DNA from: Achromobacter seleniivolatilans
GTDB taxonomy: Bacteria; Pseudomonadota; Gammaproteobacteria; Burkholderiales; Burkholderiaceae_B
Assembly: GCF_030864005.1 (NCBI RefSeq)
Contig: NZ_CP132976.1
Location: forward strand, 1,240,001 to 1,304,000
Direction: 5' to 3'
DNA: 64,000 nucleotides
The notes beneath the pieces were generated by a model. The model was not told the DNA's origin. It did no database searches and worked only from the letters and a program-made list of their open reading frames with translations. The position numbers and the translations under genes were made by a program. Below are positions 8,410 to 17,608 of the stretch, piece after piece (the stretch's first letter is position 1; each line of letters opens with the position of its first letter).

Positions 8410-9279
8410 ATGTCTTTTGATCGATCTTCCTGGGCCGCTTATGGCTCGACCGCCTTGTTCGTGCTGCTGTGGAGCGGCGGCGCAATTTTTGCCAAATGGG
8501 GGCTGTCGCACGCATCCGCCTTTGGCTTTTTATTGCTGCGCTTTATCTTGGCTTTGTCTGTCCTGCTATTGATTTGCGCTCGACGCAGACGCTGGTTGCC
8601 GGCCCCCGGTACGCGCAAAACAGTGGCGTTGACGGGTTTGCTGTTGATTGGCGGCTATTCCATCTGCTACCTGCTGGCGCTGGACCATGGTGTGACGCCT
8701 GGTGTGCTGGCGACGGTGCTGGGCGCCCAGCCCATTCTGACCCTGGCGGTGATGGAGCGGCGTTACTCGCCAGCGCGCATGGCGGGGTTGTTCCTGGCGC
8801 TGGGCGGGCTGGTCATGGTGGTCTACCAAAGCATAGGCATGGCGCGCTTTTCGGCGGTAGGGATGGCGTTCGCCTTTACCGCTCTGGCCTGCATGACCAC
8901 GGGCGCCATTCTGCAAAAACGCATCAAGCAGGCGCCCATGGATGTGATGCCGTTGCAGTACGCGGTCAGCCTGGCGCTGTGCCTGTTGTTCGTACCGTTC
9001 CAGCCGGTGCGTGCGGAATGGGCGGTGGGGCTCGTCCTGCCGCTGATCTGGATGGGGCTGGTGATATCTGTCGGCGCCACGTTACTGTTCTACCGCATGA
9101 TCCAAGCGGGCAATCTCGTCAATGTGACGAGCCTGTTCTACCTGATCCCGGCCGGCACGGCGGCGCTGGATTACCTGATTCTGGGTAATCGTCTGTCCGC
9201 GTTGAGCCTGGCCGGCATGGGGGCGATTCTGCTGGGTTTGATGCTGGTGATGCGCAGCCCGGCAAGGGCGGCCGCCTAG
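8410..9279 (+). CDS. EamA/DMT family transporter
   Basis: This 289-residue protein has ten predicted membrane segments in two five-helix EamA repeats (about residues 10-140 and 150-285). Family landmarks include LFVLLWSGGAIFAKWGL at the start, the LDHGVTPGVLATVLGAQPILT helix, and VTSLFYLIPAGTAALDYLILG in the second repeat. DMT carriers export amino acids, metabolites or drugs; the substrate cannot be told from sequence. AGGTGA precedes the ATG at a good distance. It converges with the solenoid gene, and the two stop codons overlap in CTAG (9276-9279). Confidence 0.85.
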   Translation: MSFDRSSWAAYGSTALFVLLWSGGAIFAKWGLSHASAFGFLLLRFILALSVLLLICARRRRWLPAPGTRKTVALTGLLLIGGYSICYLLALDHGVTPGVLATVLGAQPILTLAVMERRYSPARMAGLFLALGGLVMVVYQSIGMARFSAVGMAFAFTALACMTTGAILQKRIKQAPMDVMPLQYAVSLALCLLFVPFQPVRAEWAVGLVLPLIWMGLVISVGATLLFYRMIQAGNLVNVTSLFYLIPAGTAALDYLILGNRLSALSLAGMGAILLGLMLVMRSPARAAA

Positions 9280-10247
9280 CTGCGCGAACCCTGATTCTGG
9301 TCGCCTGCTGACAGGCGGGTGGCCAGATGCGGGCTGGCGCCGCCCGCCCAGCGGTCCCAGGTGGCGTCCGCGCTGTCGTCGTTGTCTTGACCGGCCCAAT
9401 GGCCGCTGACCAGTTGGGCGGGACGCGTCTGGGCGACGACGCGCGCGCACACGGACCAGGCGTCCAGCCGCACACTCAGCCCGGCGTAGATGCCGTGCCC
9501 GGCGCCAGCTTCGATCTGTTCTTCCGCCTGCACGCCTTCACCGGCGCGGATCGATCCTTCGGCCCGGATACCAGCGCCCGCGATCATGCCCCAGCCGGAT
9601 GCCAGGTGGTCGCCGCTTTGGATAGACCCGCCGGCCTGGATGCCGCAGGCCGCATTGATTTCTTTTTCTGCGCGCACGTCGCCGCCAGCTTTGATGCCCT
9701 GGCCGCATTTGATCGCGCCTTGCGTCTGGATGTCCTGCCCCGCATGCAGGTGGCCGGTAACGGCCAGGTCTTGCCCGGCGCAGATATCCCATTTGGCGCG
9801 CAGGTTGCCGCCGCAATCCACCTGCGTGGCGGTTTCGATGCCCCAGTCGGCCGAGACGTCGCCGCCTGCGCGCAGATTGCCGCCGCAGGCGATATTGGCG
9901 GCTGCGGTGATGTTTTCACCGGCCATGATGGTTTCCCCTGCGCGGATACCGCCGCCCGTAATGATGCTGCGGCCCGCGCGCACCACGGTATCTACGTTAA
10001 TGCCCATGCGGACCTCTAGCGTGCCGGCAAACACGATGGCGGTGGCGTCCACGGCATCCAGCTTCAACACGGCGTCCGTGGGACCGAACTGGTCCAGCAG
10101 CCAGCAGGCGTCGCTGACGCGGCCGTCAGCAACCAAGGCGTCAAGCACGGCTTGATAGTCCCCCTGTCCGTTGTGATCGCGGAGGAACCATTTGTAGCCA
10201 CCCGCGCACGGGTTCTTGGCTTTGACGAATTTCTTGGTGAGTTGCAT
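9276..10247 (-). CDS. Hexapeptide-repeat beta-solenoid protein, function unknown
   Basis: This 323-residue protein has a short N-terminal domain (1-75) with CAGGYKWFLRD and VSDACWLLDQFGP. From about residue 89 to 256 it then consists almost only of six-residue units of the form [IVL]-x-[AC]-G-x-[GDN], about 28 in unbroken register (VRAGRS, IRAGET, IACGGN, LRAGGD and so on). This implies a long hydrophobic-ladder beta-solenoid, reminiscent of bactofilins or of left-handed hexapeptide helices. Several units carry Cys at position 2 or 3. The last ~65 residues are irregular and polar. There is no signal peptide or TM segment, so it should be cytoplasmic. I do not recognise the family with certainty. 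Confidence 0.7.
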   Translation of the reverse strand: MQLTKKFVKAKNPCAGGYKWFLRDHNGQGDYQAVLDALVADGRVSDACWLLDQFGPTDAVLKLDAVDATAIVFAGTLEVRMGINVDTVVRAGRSIITGGGIRAGETIMAGENITAAANIACGGNLRAGGDVSADWGIETATQVDCGGNLRAKWDICAGQDLAVTGHLHAGQDIQTQGAIKCGQGIKAGGDVRAEKEINAACGIQAGGSIQSGDHLASGWGMIAGAGIRAEGSIRAGEGVQAEEQIEAGAGHGIYAGLSVRLDAWSVCARVVAQTRPAQLVSGHWAGQDNDDSADATWDRWAGGASPHLATRLSAGDQNQGSRS

Positions 10248-10645
10248 GGCGCTTAAACGTTGGTCGATGCGTGGGCAGGCCGCAAGCCCGGCGGGCGTGC
10301 GGCAATAAAACCATTGGGGAGGTCAGGCGCGGACGCCCCGCCACGCGGCAGGGCATCCGCCGGCAGATGTCAGACGGTCAGACGCAGGGATGTGCGAAAA
10401 CCGCCGGCAGCCGGTCGGAGTCAGTAGATGACAAGGATTTGCCGGCGATTAGCCGGGCTTGGAGCGCGCGTAAGCGGAACGCGCGGCGACTTCCTGCGAG
10501 CTCAACAAAGTTGAACGCAGGGCGCAAAGGACGCAGGCAGCGGGAGGGATGGGAGAAAAATCGGATCGCACGGGGGCAGATGCTACCACCCGGGCGATTG
10601 CAGTCAAGCTGACAAGGAAACGGGATGTTGCGTCCCTATATACAA
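10248..10645. other. Non-coding gap upstream of the solenoid gene
   Basis: About 400 bp with no supportable gene. At 10279-10303 there is a strong hairpin, GCCGCA-A-GCCCG-G-CGGGC-G-TGCGGC, some 30 bp upstream of the solenoid start. It would fold in that gene's leader or act as a terminator reading rightwards (AATAAAA follows). The rest is GC-rich and unremarkable. Confidence 0.45.
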
Positions 10646-10684
10646 CCCGCCCAAACCCGCTATTTGTTGACGGGCTTGGGCGGG
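10646..10684 (-). terminator. Terminator of the Bug-protein gene
   Basis: CCCGCCCAA (10646-10654) and TTGGGCGGG (10676-10684) form a 9-bp stem, extended inward by CCCG/CGGG. It lies 9 bp beyond the minus-strand stop at 10694. On the minus strand it is followed by TTGTATAT rather than a pure T run, so efficiency is uncertain. Confidence 0.55.
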
Positions 10685-10693
10685 AGGCCACGA

Positions 10694-11680
10694 TCAGTTC
10701 GTCGAGACGATGTTGCGTTCCTTGGCGATGCGCTGGCGCAGCTCCAATTCACGCTTGATCTGTGCGGCGTATTCGGCGGGCGTGTTGCCGTCCACCAGCG
10801 ATCCGCCGTCGGCCAGGCGTTGGACGATCTTCGGATCTTTCAGCGCTTTGACGGCGGCATCGTACACGCGGTCCACCACGGCTTGAGGCGTGCCCGCAGG
10901 CGCCACCAGACCGTACCAGGCCATATTGTCCATTTCCGGCAAACCGCCTTCCTTGAAGGTCGGCACGTCCGGCAGGGCGGGCAGGCGCTTGGGCGCGGCC
11001 ACGGCCAGGGCGCGCAGCTTGCCGGCCTGGATGTGGGGCATGGACGACGGCAGGTTGTCGAACTGGGCGTTGACCTGTCCGGCAATCACGTCATTCAGCG
11101 CCGGACCCGAGCCGCGGTAGGGCACGTGCACCATGTCGGTTTTGGTCAGCGACTTGAACAGCTCGCCGTCCAAGTGACCAATGCCGCCCGCGCCCGACGA
11201 GGCGTAGCTGTATTTGCCGGGATTGTTCTTCAGCAGGGTGATGAACTCCGCCAAGGACTTGGCGGGCACCGCCGGATTCACCGTCAGCACGTTCGGCACA
11301 TTCACCAGATTGGTGATGGGGGTGAAGTCCTTGAGCGGGTTGTAGGGGTTTTTGGGGTTGGTGGCCGGATTGGTCGCCATGGTGCTGACGGTGGCGACAC
11401 CCAGGGTGTAGCCGTCGGGCGCCGAGCGGACCAGCGCATCGGCGCCGATCGAACCGCCGCCGCCGCCGCGGTTTTCCACCACGACCGCCTGGCCGAGCTC
11501 ACGGCCCAGGCCTTCGGCCACGATGCGGGCGACGATGTCGGTGGTGCCGCCGGCCGCAAACGGCACGATCAGACGAATGGGCTTGTTGGGGTAAGGGTCG
11601 GCGGCTTGCGCGACGGAACTAAAGCAGACGCCTGCGATGGCGGCGGCCAGAACGGCCTTGGCATGAGACAGCACGGTCAA
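10694..11680 (-). CDS. Bug (TctC-like) periplasmic solute-binding protein
   Basis: This 328-residue protein has a signal peptide of about 26 residues (basic start, hydrophobic core AKAVLAAAIAGVCFSS, cleavage after VAQA). The mature start PYPNKPIRLIVPFAAGGTTDIVAR is the hallmark of the Bug/TctC family. Later landmarks are ENRGGGGGSIGADALVRSAPDGYTLG, YASSGAGGIGHLDGELFK and VPYRGSGPALNDVIAGQV. These proteins bind carboxylates or amides, either for tripartite tricarboxylate transporters or as sensory receptors. They are greatly expanded in Bordetella and Achromobacter, usually as orphans as here (no TctAB genes nearby). The ligand is unknown. Confidence 0.93.
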   Translation of the reverse strand: MTVLSHAKAVLAAAIAGVCFSSVAQAADPYPNKPIRLIVPFAAGGTTDIVARIVAEGLGRELGQAVVVENRGGGGGSIGADALVRSAPDGYTLGVATVSTMATNPATNPKNPYNPLKDFTPITNLVNVPNVLTVNPAVPAKSLAEFITLLKNNPGKYSYASSGAGGIGHLDGELFKSLTKTDMVHVPYRGSGPALNDVIAGQVNAQFDNLPSSMPHIQAGKLRALAVAAPKRLPALPDVPTFKEGGLPEMDNMAWYGLVAPAGTPQAVVDRVYDAAVKALKDPKIVQRLADGGSLVDGNTPAEYAAQIKRELELRQRIAKERNIVSTN

Positions 11681-12238
11681 GAGTCTTCTCCATATTATGG
11701 TTTTCCGAGCCGGCCGGCTTCTTGGGCCGGCGTCGGTGAAGCGCGCTTTGCCGGGTTGCAGACTGAGCTAGCGCTTCGTGGGCGCAATTCCACACAGGAA
11801 TCCCCCTACGGTCAACTTGGGATTCTCCCTGCTTCCATCAAAAAATATTTTTTGAGTGACGGATAGATAGCCGGAATTGCGGTCATTTAACGGAAAAACC
11901 CATGTCTGACAATAAGATGAACGAAGCTCGAATCCCTGCGATTGCGCAATCATTGCGCAGTCATCGTGCTGTCATCCACCTCGTTTTCGCATAAAGTCCT
12001 GCATAACTTACAAGAATCTGATATTTTTCGGGGGAGATTCTTGGCCGGTCTTGCAAGAAAACTATTGCGTTTGTTTCTGTCTGCGCCGTTCAATGGGCGT
12101 TGGTTGATGTCCCCACGGGGCAACGTGTAGTGCAGCGACGCACCGGTCCAGGGTTCCGTCCGTCATTCAATCCCCGGTCTGTTTCGTCTCTCGCTGCCTT
12201 GCGCTGGCGGGAGGGGGCCCGGACATTCTCGGAACGCC
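11681..12238. promoter_or_regulatory. Divergent intergenic region (Bug gene / Mrp operon) with an 18-nt palindrome
   Basis: This 558-bp region is markedly more AT-rich than its surroundings and serves two divergent units. It contains a perfect 18-nt palindrome, TCAAAAAATATTTTTTGA, at 11838-11855, and a 10-nt palindrome, ATTGCGCAAT, at 11941-11950. AT-rich stretches between 11880 and 12020 could hold promoters for either side. No gene in the region is convincing; a frame from 11901 encodes about 30 residues with no support. Confidence 0.45.
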
Positions 12239-15154
12239 ATGTCGCTGATCCTGATCCTCGCTCTGCCGTTTGCCGGCAGCCTGTGCGCCGCGCTGCTGCC
12301 TTCCAACGCCCGCAATGCCGAGGCGTGGTTGGCTGGCCTTATCGCCCTGGCTTGTGTGGTTCTGATTGCCAGTCTGTACCCGGACGTCGCCAATGGCGGC
12401 GTGGTGCGGATGGACATCCCCTGGGCGCCCGCCCTGGGCCTGCAATTCACCCTGCGCATGGACGGCTACGCCTGGCTCTTTGCGTTGATTGTTTCCGGCA
12501 TGGGCGCGCTGGTAGTGCTGTATGCGCGCTATTACATGTCGCCGGAAGACCCGGTTCCGCGATTTTTCTCCTTCTTTCAAGCCTTCATGGCCGCCATGCT
12601 TGGCGTGGTGCTGTCGGGCAACCTGATCCAGCTGGTGCTGTTCTGGGAAATGACCAGCCTGGCGTCCTTCATGCTGATCGCCTACTGGCACCACCGGCTG
12701 GATGCGCGCCGCGGCGCCCGTATGGCATTGACGGTTACGGGCGGGGGCGGACTCTGCCTGCTGGCCGGAGTGCTGATCCTGGGTCATATCGTCGGCAGCT
12801 ACGATCTGGACCGCGTCTTGGCGTCTGGCGACCTGGTGCGCGCAGACCCCTGGTATCCGGCCGTGCTGGTTCTGGTGGCGCTGGGCGCGCTGACCAAGAG
12901 CGCGCAATTCCCGTTCCATTTCTGGCTGCCCAACGCCATGGCCGCGCCGACCCCGGTGTCGGCCTACCTGCACTCGGCCACCATGGTGAAGGCCGGCGTG
13001 TTCCTGTTGGCGCGCTTCTGGCCGGTGCTGTCGGGTACCGATGAATGGTTCTGGATCATCGGCGGGGCAGGGCTGATCACGCTGGTGCTGGGGGCGTATG
13101 CCGCCATCTTCCAGCAGGACATGAAGGGCGTGCTGGCGTATTCCACCATCAGCCACCTGGGCCTCATCACCTTGCTGCTGGGCTTGAACAGCACGCTGGC
13201 GCTGGTGGCCGCCATCTTCCACATGATCAACCACGCGACCTTCAAGGCGTCTCTGTTCATGGCGGCGGGCGTGGTGGACCACGAAACCGGCACGCGCGAT
13301 CTGAGCCGGCTGTCTGGCCTATATAAGGCCATGCCGATTACGGCGACGCTGGCCATGGTGGCGGCGGCGTCGATGGCTGGCGTGCCTTTGCTGAACGGCT
13401 TCCTTTCCAAGGAAATGTTCTTCGCCGAAACCACCTTTGTCAGCGGTGACCGGTGGACGGAAATTGGCCTGCCGCTGGTGGCGACCATTGCGGGCGCGTT
13501 CAGCGTGGCCTATTCCTTGCGCTTCATTCTGCAAGTGTTCTTTGGCCCTCCGGCCACCGACCTGCCGCGCGCGCCCCATGAGCCGCCGCGCTGGATGCTG
13601 TTTCCCAGCGCCTTGCTGGTGTTCATGTGCCTGCTGGTGGGCGTGGTGCCCAGCCTGACGGTGGGTCCCTTCCTGGCGACCGCCGCGCAGAGCATTCTGG
13701 GCAAAGACATGCCCGAGTACAGCCTGGCGGTGTGGCATGGTTTGAACCTGCCGTTGGTGATGAGTCTGGTTGCCACGACGGCTGGCGTGCTGCTGTATCT
13801 GGCCTTGCGCGCCCATCAACGCGCCAACCCGGGCCGGGTACCGTTCATTTATCGGCTGGATGGCCGCCGCACGTTTGAAAGCCTGCTGGACGGCTCCAGT
13901 GTGGCCGCTGCCTGGCTGCTGCGCTGGGTGTCGTCTTCGCGCCTGCAAGTGCAAATGCTGTTGATCGTGCTGGGCGCGTTGTTTGTTGCCTGGCTGCCTT
14001 TGCGCGGCGGCGGCTGGCTTGAGGGCACGGGCCGCATGACGCCGGTGGACCCTGCGTTTGCGCTGTTGTGGCTGGTGGGGGGCGTCTGCGCCCTGGCCGC
14101 GGCCTACCAAGCCAAGTATCACCGTCTGGCGTCCCTGGCGTTGGCGGGCGGCGCGGGTCTGATCACCTGCCTGACCTTCGTCTGGTTCTCGGCGCCCGAT
14201 CTGGCGCTGACCCAGTTGTCGGTTGAAGTCGTCACGCTGGTCCTGTTGCTGCTGGGTTTGCGCTGGCTGCCTCGCCGGATCGAGAAGGACGACGAAGAAA
14301 CCCTCAAAGCCACGCTGCGAGCGCGTGGCCGCCGGTTGCGTGACTTGCTGATGGCCACGGCCGCCGGCACCGGCATGGCAGCGCTGGCCTACGCAGTGCT
14401 GGTGCGCCCGCAAGGCGATACGATTTCTTCCTATTTTGTTGACCGCGCCTTGCCCGACGGCGGCGGTACCAACGTCGTCAACGTCATCCTGGTGGACTTC
14501 CGCGGTTTCGACACCTTTGGTGAAATCACGGTGCTGGGCATCGTGGCGTTGACGGTATACGCGCTGCTGCGCCGCTTCCGCCCAGCCGCTGAAAGCGCGG
14601 ATCTGCCGCGCCAGCAAAAGGAACAGGACGGCGGCGTGCCGGCCGCGCCCGACATCAAATCGCTGGTGCCTACCGGTTCGATGATGGTGCCGACGGTGCT
14701 GGTGCGTCTGCTGTTGCCCACCGCCGCGCTGATTTCGGTGTACTTCCTGCTGCGCGGTCACAATCAGCCGGGCGGCGGTTTCGTCGGCGGGCTGATCTTT
14801 GCCACGGCCGTCATCCTGCAATACATGGTGGGTGGCGTGTACTGGGTGGAGTCGCGCAGCCGCTTGAACCCGCAAAACTGGATCGGGATCGGCCTGCTGT
14901 TTGCCGGCACGGCAGCAGTTACTGCGTGGTTGGCCTATAAACCCTTCTTGGCCGCGCTGGCCTGGGATGTCGCGTTGCCACTGATCGGCCACGTGCATCT
15001 GTCCAGTGTGCTGCTGTTCGACCTGGGCGTGTACATGCTGGTCGTGGGCTCCACCGTGCTGGTTCTGGTGGCCCTGGCTCACCAATCGCTGCGCGCGCAA
15101 CGCAAGGCCGCCGCCGAAATTCAAGCGGCTGCCACTCAAACAGGGGAAGCCTGA
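12239..15154 (+). CDS. mrpA: Mrp-type cation/proton antiporter, fused subunits A and B
   Basis: This 971-residue membrane protein joins MrpA (PhaA/MnhA) to MrpB. The first ~420 residues are a complex-I NuoL-like proton channel with FWEMTSLASFMLIAYW, FHFWLPNAMAAPTPVSAYLHSATMVKAG-type motifs and the MINHATFKASLFM helix. A middle part carries the MbhD-like APDLALTQLSVEVVTLVLLLLGLRWLP. The last ~150 residues (from about 805) are the MrpB domain, with FLLRGHNQPGGGFVGGL. The complex exchanges Na+ or K+ for H+ and supports alkali and salt tolerance. The A-B fusion is typical of group 2 Mrp (Pha) systems. It starts the six-gene operon and overlaps mrpC by one base. Confidence 0.93.
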   Translation: MSLILILALPFAGSLCAALLPSNARNAEAWLAGLIALACVVLIASLYPDVANGGVVRMDIPWAPALGLQFTLRMDGYAWLFALIVSGMGALVVLYARYYMSPEDPVPRFFSFFQAFMAAMLGVVLSGNLIQLVLFWEMTSLASFMLIAYWHHRLDARRGARMALTVTGGGGLCLLAGVLILGHIVGSYDLDRVLASGDLVRADPWYPAVLVLVALGALTKSAQFPFHFWLPNAMAAPTPVSAYLHSATMVKAGVFLLARFWPVLSGTDEWFWIIGGAGLITLVLGAYAAIFQQDMKGVLAYSTISHLGLITLLLGLNSTLALVAAIFHMINHATFKASLFMAAGVVDHETGTRDLSRLSGLYKAMPITATLAMVAAASMAGVPLLNGFLSKEMFFAETTFVSGDRWTEIGLPLVATIAGAFSVAYSLRFILQVFFGPPATDLPRAPHEPPRWMLFPSALLVFMCLLVGVVPSLTVGPFLATAAQSILGKDMPEYSLAVWHGLNLPLVMSLVATTAGVLLYLALRAHQRANPGRVPFIYRLDGRRTFESLLDGSSVAAAWLLRWVSSSRLQVQMLLIVLGALFVAWLPLRGGGWLEGTGRMTPVDPAFALLWLVGGVCALAAAYQAKYHRLASLALAGGAGLITCLTFVWFSAPDLALTQLSVEVVTLVLLLLGLRWLPRRIEKDDEETLKATLRARGRRLRDLLMATAAGTGMAALAYAVLVRPQGDTISSYFVDRALPDGGGTNVVNVILVDFRGFDTFGEITVLGIVALTVYALLRRFRPAAESADLPRQQKEQDGGVPAAPDIKSLVPTGSMMVPTVLVRLLLPTAALISVYFLLRGHNQPGGGFVGGLIFATAVILQYMVGGVYWVESRSRLNPQNWIGIGLLFAGTAAVTAWLAYKPFLAALAWDVALPLIGHVHLSSVLLFDLGVYMLVVGSTVLVLVALAHQSLRAQRKAAAEIQAAATQTGEA

Positions 15155-15498
15155 TGGAATTGATCTATGCCGTCGCGATCGGCGTGTTGGCGGGCTCGGG
15201 GGTCTGGCTGCTGCTGCGGCCACGAACCTTCCAGTTCATCATGGGGCTGTCGCTGGTGTCTTACGCGGTGAACCTGTTCATTTTTGGCATGGGTCGGCTG
15301 ACGTCGGGCCGCCCGCCTGTGGTGGACTCTGCCGTGGCGCATGATCCCTCCTGGTATGCCGATCCGCTGCCCCAGGCGCTGGTGTTGACCGCGATTGTGA
15401 TCGGTTTTGCCACCACCGCCTTGTTTCTGGTTGTGCTGCTGGCCTCGCGTGGCCTCACGGGTACCGACCACGTTGATGGACGGGAGTCCCAATCTTGA
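15154..15498 (+). CDS. mrpC: Mrp antiporter subunit C
   Basis: This 114-residue protein is a NuoK-like subunit with three membrane helices: AVAIGVLAGSGVWLLL, IMGLSLVSYAVNLFIFGMG and ALVLTAIVIGFATTALFLVVLLA. The ALVLTAIVIGFATTA segment is characteristic of MnhC/PhaC. Its ATG shares the final A of the upstream TGA (15152-15154), and it overlaps mrpD by 4 bp, so translation is probably coupled. Confidence 0.93.
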   Translation: MELIYAVAIGVLAGSGVWLLLRPRTFQFIMGLSLVSYAVNLFIFGMGRLTSGRPPVVDSAVAHDPSWYADPLPQALVLTAIVIGFATTALFLVVLLASRGLTGTDHVDGRESQS

Positions 15499-17126
15499 GT
15501 TTCTGGCTGCAACATCTTCCTGTATTGCCGATCATCACTCCGCTGCTTGCCGGCGCGGTGATGCTTTTGCTGGCCGATACCAGCCGCTATGCGCGCGGCG
15601 CGATCGCAGTCGTCTCCACGCTGGGCCAACTCGCCGCGGCGATTGCCTTGCTGGCCGTCGCGGGGGGCGCCGTGCCTGGCGTCTGGCCGGACGGAGTAGG
15701 GGTCTACCTGGTGGGCGATTGGCCGGCGCCGTTCGGCATCGTGCTGGTGGTCGACCGATTGGCCGCCGTCATGCTGACATTGACCGCGGTGCTGGGTCTG
15801 GCGACGCTGACCTACGCGCTGGCCCGCTGGGACCGCGCAGGCGTGCATTTCCATTCCTTGTTCCAGTTCCTGTTGATGGGCTTGAACGGCGCATTCCTGA
15901 CGGGTGACCTTTTCAACCTGTTCGTGTTCTTTGAAGTGCTGCTGGCCGCATCCTACGGTTTGCTGCTGCACGGCTCAGGTGTGGCGCGCGTCAGCGCAGG
16001 CCTGCAATACATCGCCGTGAATCTGATAGCTTCGTTCCTGCTGCTGATCAGCATTGCGCTGATCTACGGCGTGACCGGCACGCTGAACATGGCTGACCTG
16101 GCACTGCGCGCAGGCAACCTGACTGGCGCCGACCGCATGCTGTTTGAGGCGGGCGCGGCGATTCTGGGCGTGGCCTTTCTGGTCAAGGCCGGGGCGTGGC
16201 CGCTGAACTTCTGGCTGGTCAAGGGGTATGGCTCGGCAGGCGCGCCGATTGCCGCCATGTTCTCCATCATGACGAAGGTCGGTATCTATGCCCTGTTGCG
16301 TATCGGTTCGCTGCTGCTGCCTTCCGGCGCACCCGCGGCCTTTAGCCTGGACTGGATGTTTGCCGCGGGATTGGCAACGTTGCTGTTCGGGGCGCTGGGC
16401 CTGCTGGCCACGCAGCAACTCGAAAAGATGGTGGGCTACTGCGTGATTGTGTCGGCTGGCACGCTGCTGACCGCGCTGGGCATGCCGGGCGTCACGCTGA
16501 CGGGGCCCGCGCTGTTCTACCTGATCAGCTCCGTGCTGACGACAGGCGCTTTCTTCTTGCTGGCCGAACTGATTGAACGCACGCGCAGCTTTGGCGCCAA
16601 CGTGCTGGCGGTAACGCTGGACGCGTTCGATCTGGACGACCCCGCGTCGGTAAATCGGTCAGACGACGTGGTCGGCGTGGCCATTCCGGCCGCCATGGCA
16701 TTCCTGGGCCTGGCCTTCATCTGCTGCGCCTTGCTCGTCACGGGGCTGCCGCCCTTATCGGGCTTTGTCGCCAAGTTTTCGTTGCTGTCGGCGGCGGTGT
16801 CTGCCGCCAATGAATCCGCGCCGCCGTTCGATGCGTGGATTCTGGTGGCGGCGGTGCTGGTGTCCGGCTTGGCCGGGTTGATCGGCTTGGGCCGCACCGG
16901 CATCCGGGTGTTCTGGGCCAGCGATGACCGCAGCACGCCGCGCCTGCGGGTGATCGAGGCAGGGCCGGTAGCGGTGCTGCTGCTCTTGTGCGTGGGTCTG
17001 GCGGCAGGCGCGGGCCCGGTGTCGGCCTATCTGGACGACGCGGCGCGCTCGCTGGATCAGCCCAAGTCTTACATTGATGCTGTCATGTCCGCGCAAACCG
17101 TGCGCGGCGTAAAAGGAGGCAGCTGA
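15495..17126 (+). CDS. mrpD: Mrp antiporter subunit D
   Basis: This 543-residue NuoN/NuoM-like proton-channel subunit has about 14 membrane segments. Landmarks are DLFNLFVFFEVLLAASYGLL, the conserved channel lysine region FLVKAGAWPLNFWLVKGYGSAGAPIAAMFSIMTKVGIYALLR, and TGLPPLSGFVAKFSLL. It overlaps mrpC by 4 bp and begins with TTG in TTGAGTTTC, so start-codon strength may limit its synthesis. It is one of the two antiporter-like subunits of the complex; the other is MrpA. Confidence 0.93.
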   Translation: MSFWLQHLPVLPIITPLLAGAVMLLLADTSRYARGAIAVVSTLGQLAAAIALLAVAGGAVPGVWPDGVGVYLVGDWPAPFGIVLVVDRLAAVMLTLTAVLGLATLTYALARWDRAGVHFHSLFQFLLMGLNGAFLTGDLFNLFVFFEVLLAASYGLLLHGSGVARVSAGLQYIAVNLIASFLLLISIALIYGVTGTLNMADLALRAGNLTGADRMLFEAGAAILGVAFLVKAGAWPLNFWLVKGYGSAGAPIAAMFSIMTKVGIYALLRIGSLLLPSGAPAAFSLDWMFAAGLATLLFGALGLLATQQLEKMVGYCVIVSAGTLLTALGMPGVTLTGPALFYLISSVLTTGAFFLLAELIERTRSFGANVLAVTLDAFDLDDPASVNRSDDVVGVAIPAAMAFLGLAFICCALLVTGLPPLSGFVAKFSLLSAAVSAANESAPPFDAWILVAAVLVSGLAGLIGLGRTGIRVFWASDDRSTPRLRVIEAGPVAVLLLLCVGLAAGAGPVSAYLDDAARSLDQPKSYIDAVMSAQTVRGVKGGS

Positions 17127-17608
17127 TGCGCCGTCTCTATGTGCTGTTTCTGCCCGTTTTCCTGTTTGTCTTGTGGCTGGTCCTGAACGAAAGCCTGTCC
17201 GCCGGACAAATCGCGTTGGGTGCGGCGCTGGCTCTGTGGTTTACGTGGGCCGCGTCGCGGCTGCGTCCTCTGCACGCGCGCCCGCACCGGCTGTGGAAGG
17301 TGTTGCCGCTTTTCCTGCACGTCACCTGGGACATCATCAAGTCCAACATCGCGGTGGGCAAACTGATCCTGAATCCGCGGCGCAATGATTTCTCGCCTGG
17401 GTTCATTTTTATCCCGCTGACCATGCGTGATCCGCATGGCCTGGCGATGCTGGCTTGCATCGTTACCTACACGCCCGGCACCGTCTGGGTGGACCTGACC
17501 GACGACCATCGCCTGAAGCTGCATGTGCTTGATCTGCAGAACGAAGACGACTGGATCACGCTGGTGCAGGAGCGCTACGAGCGCCCGTTGATGGAGATGT
17601 TTGAATGA
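17126..17608 (+). CDS. mrpE: Mrp antiporter subunit E
   Basis: This 160-residue protein has N-terminal hydrophobic helices (LFLPVFLFVLWLVLNESLSAGQIALGAALALW) and a soluble C-terminal domain. The C-terminal domain holds PGFIFIPLTMRDPHGLAMLACIVTYTPGTVWVDLTDD, the signature of MnhE/PhaE. The TYTPGT(V/L) segment is strongly conserved in the family. The ATG at 17126 shares the last base of the mrpD stop. Confidence 0.93.
   Translation: MRRLYVLFLPVFLFVLWLVLNESLSAGQIALGAALALWFTWAASRLRPLHARPHRLWKVLPLFLHVTWDIIKSNIAVGKLILNPRRNDFSPGFIFIPLTMRDPHGLAMLACIVTYTPGTVWVDLTDDHRLKLHVLDLQNEDDWITLVQERYERPLMEMFE

Noticed and set aside
10625..11866. A 413-codon plus-strand open frame across the Bug gene
   Set aside because: The minus strand encodes a signal peptide and the full Bug family pattern; this frame has none.
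11925..11950. CTCGAATCCC-like stretch as a tRNA T-arm
   Set aside because: No acceptor stem, D-arm or anticodon arm can be folded around it; no tRNA was found anywhere in the window.
13319..15223. A 634-codon open frame on the minus strand across mrpA
   Set aside because: It is antisense to a clearly conserved membrane protein; its translation is rich in Gln, Arg and His with no family pattern, as expected from GC-rich codon complementarity.
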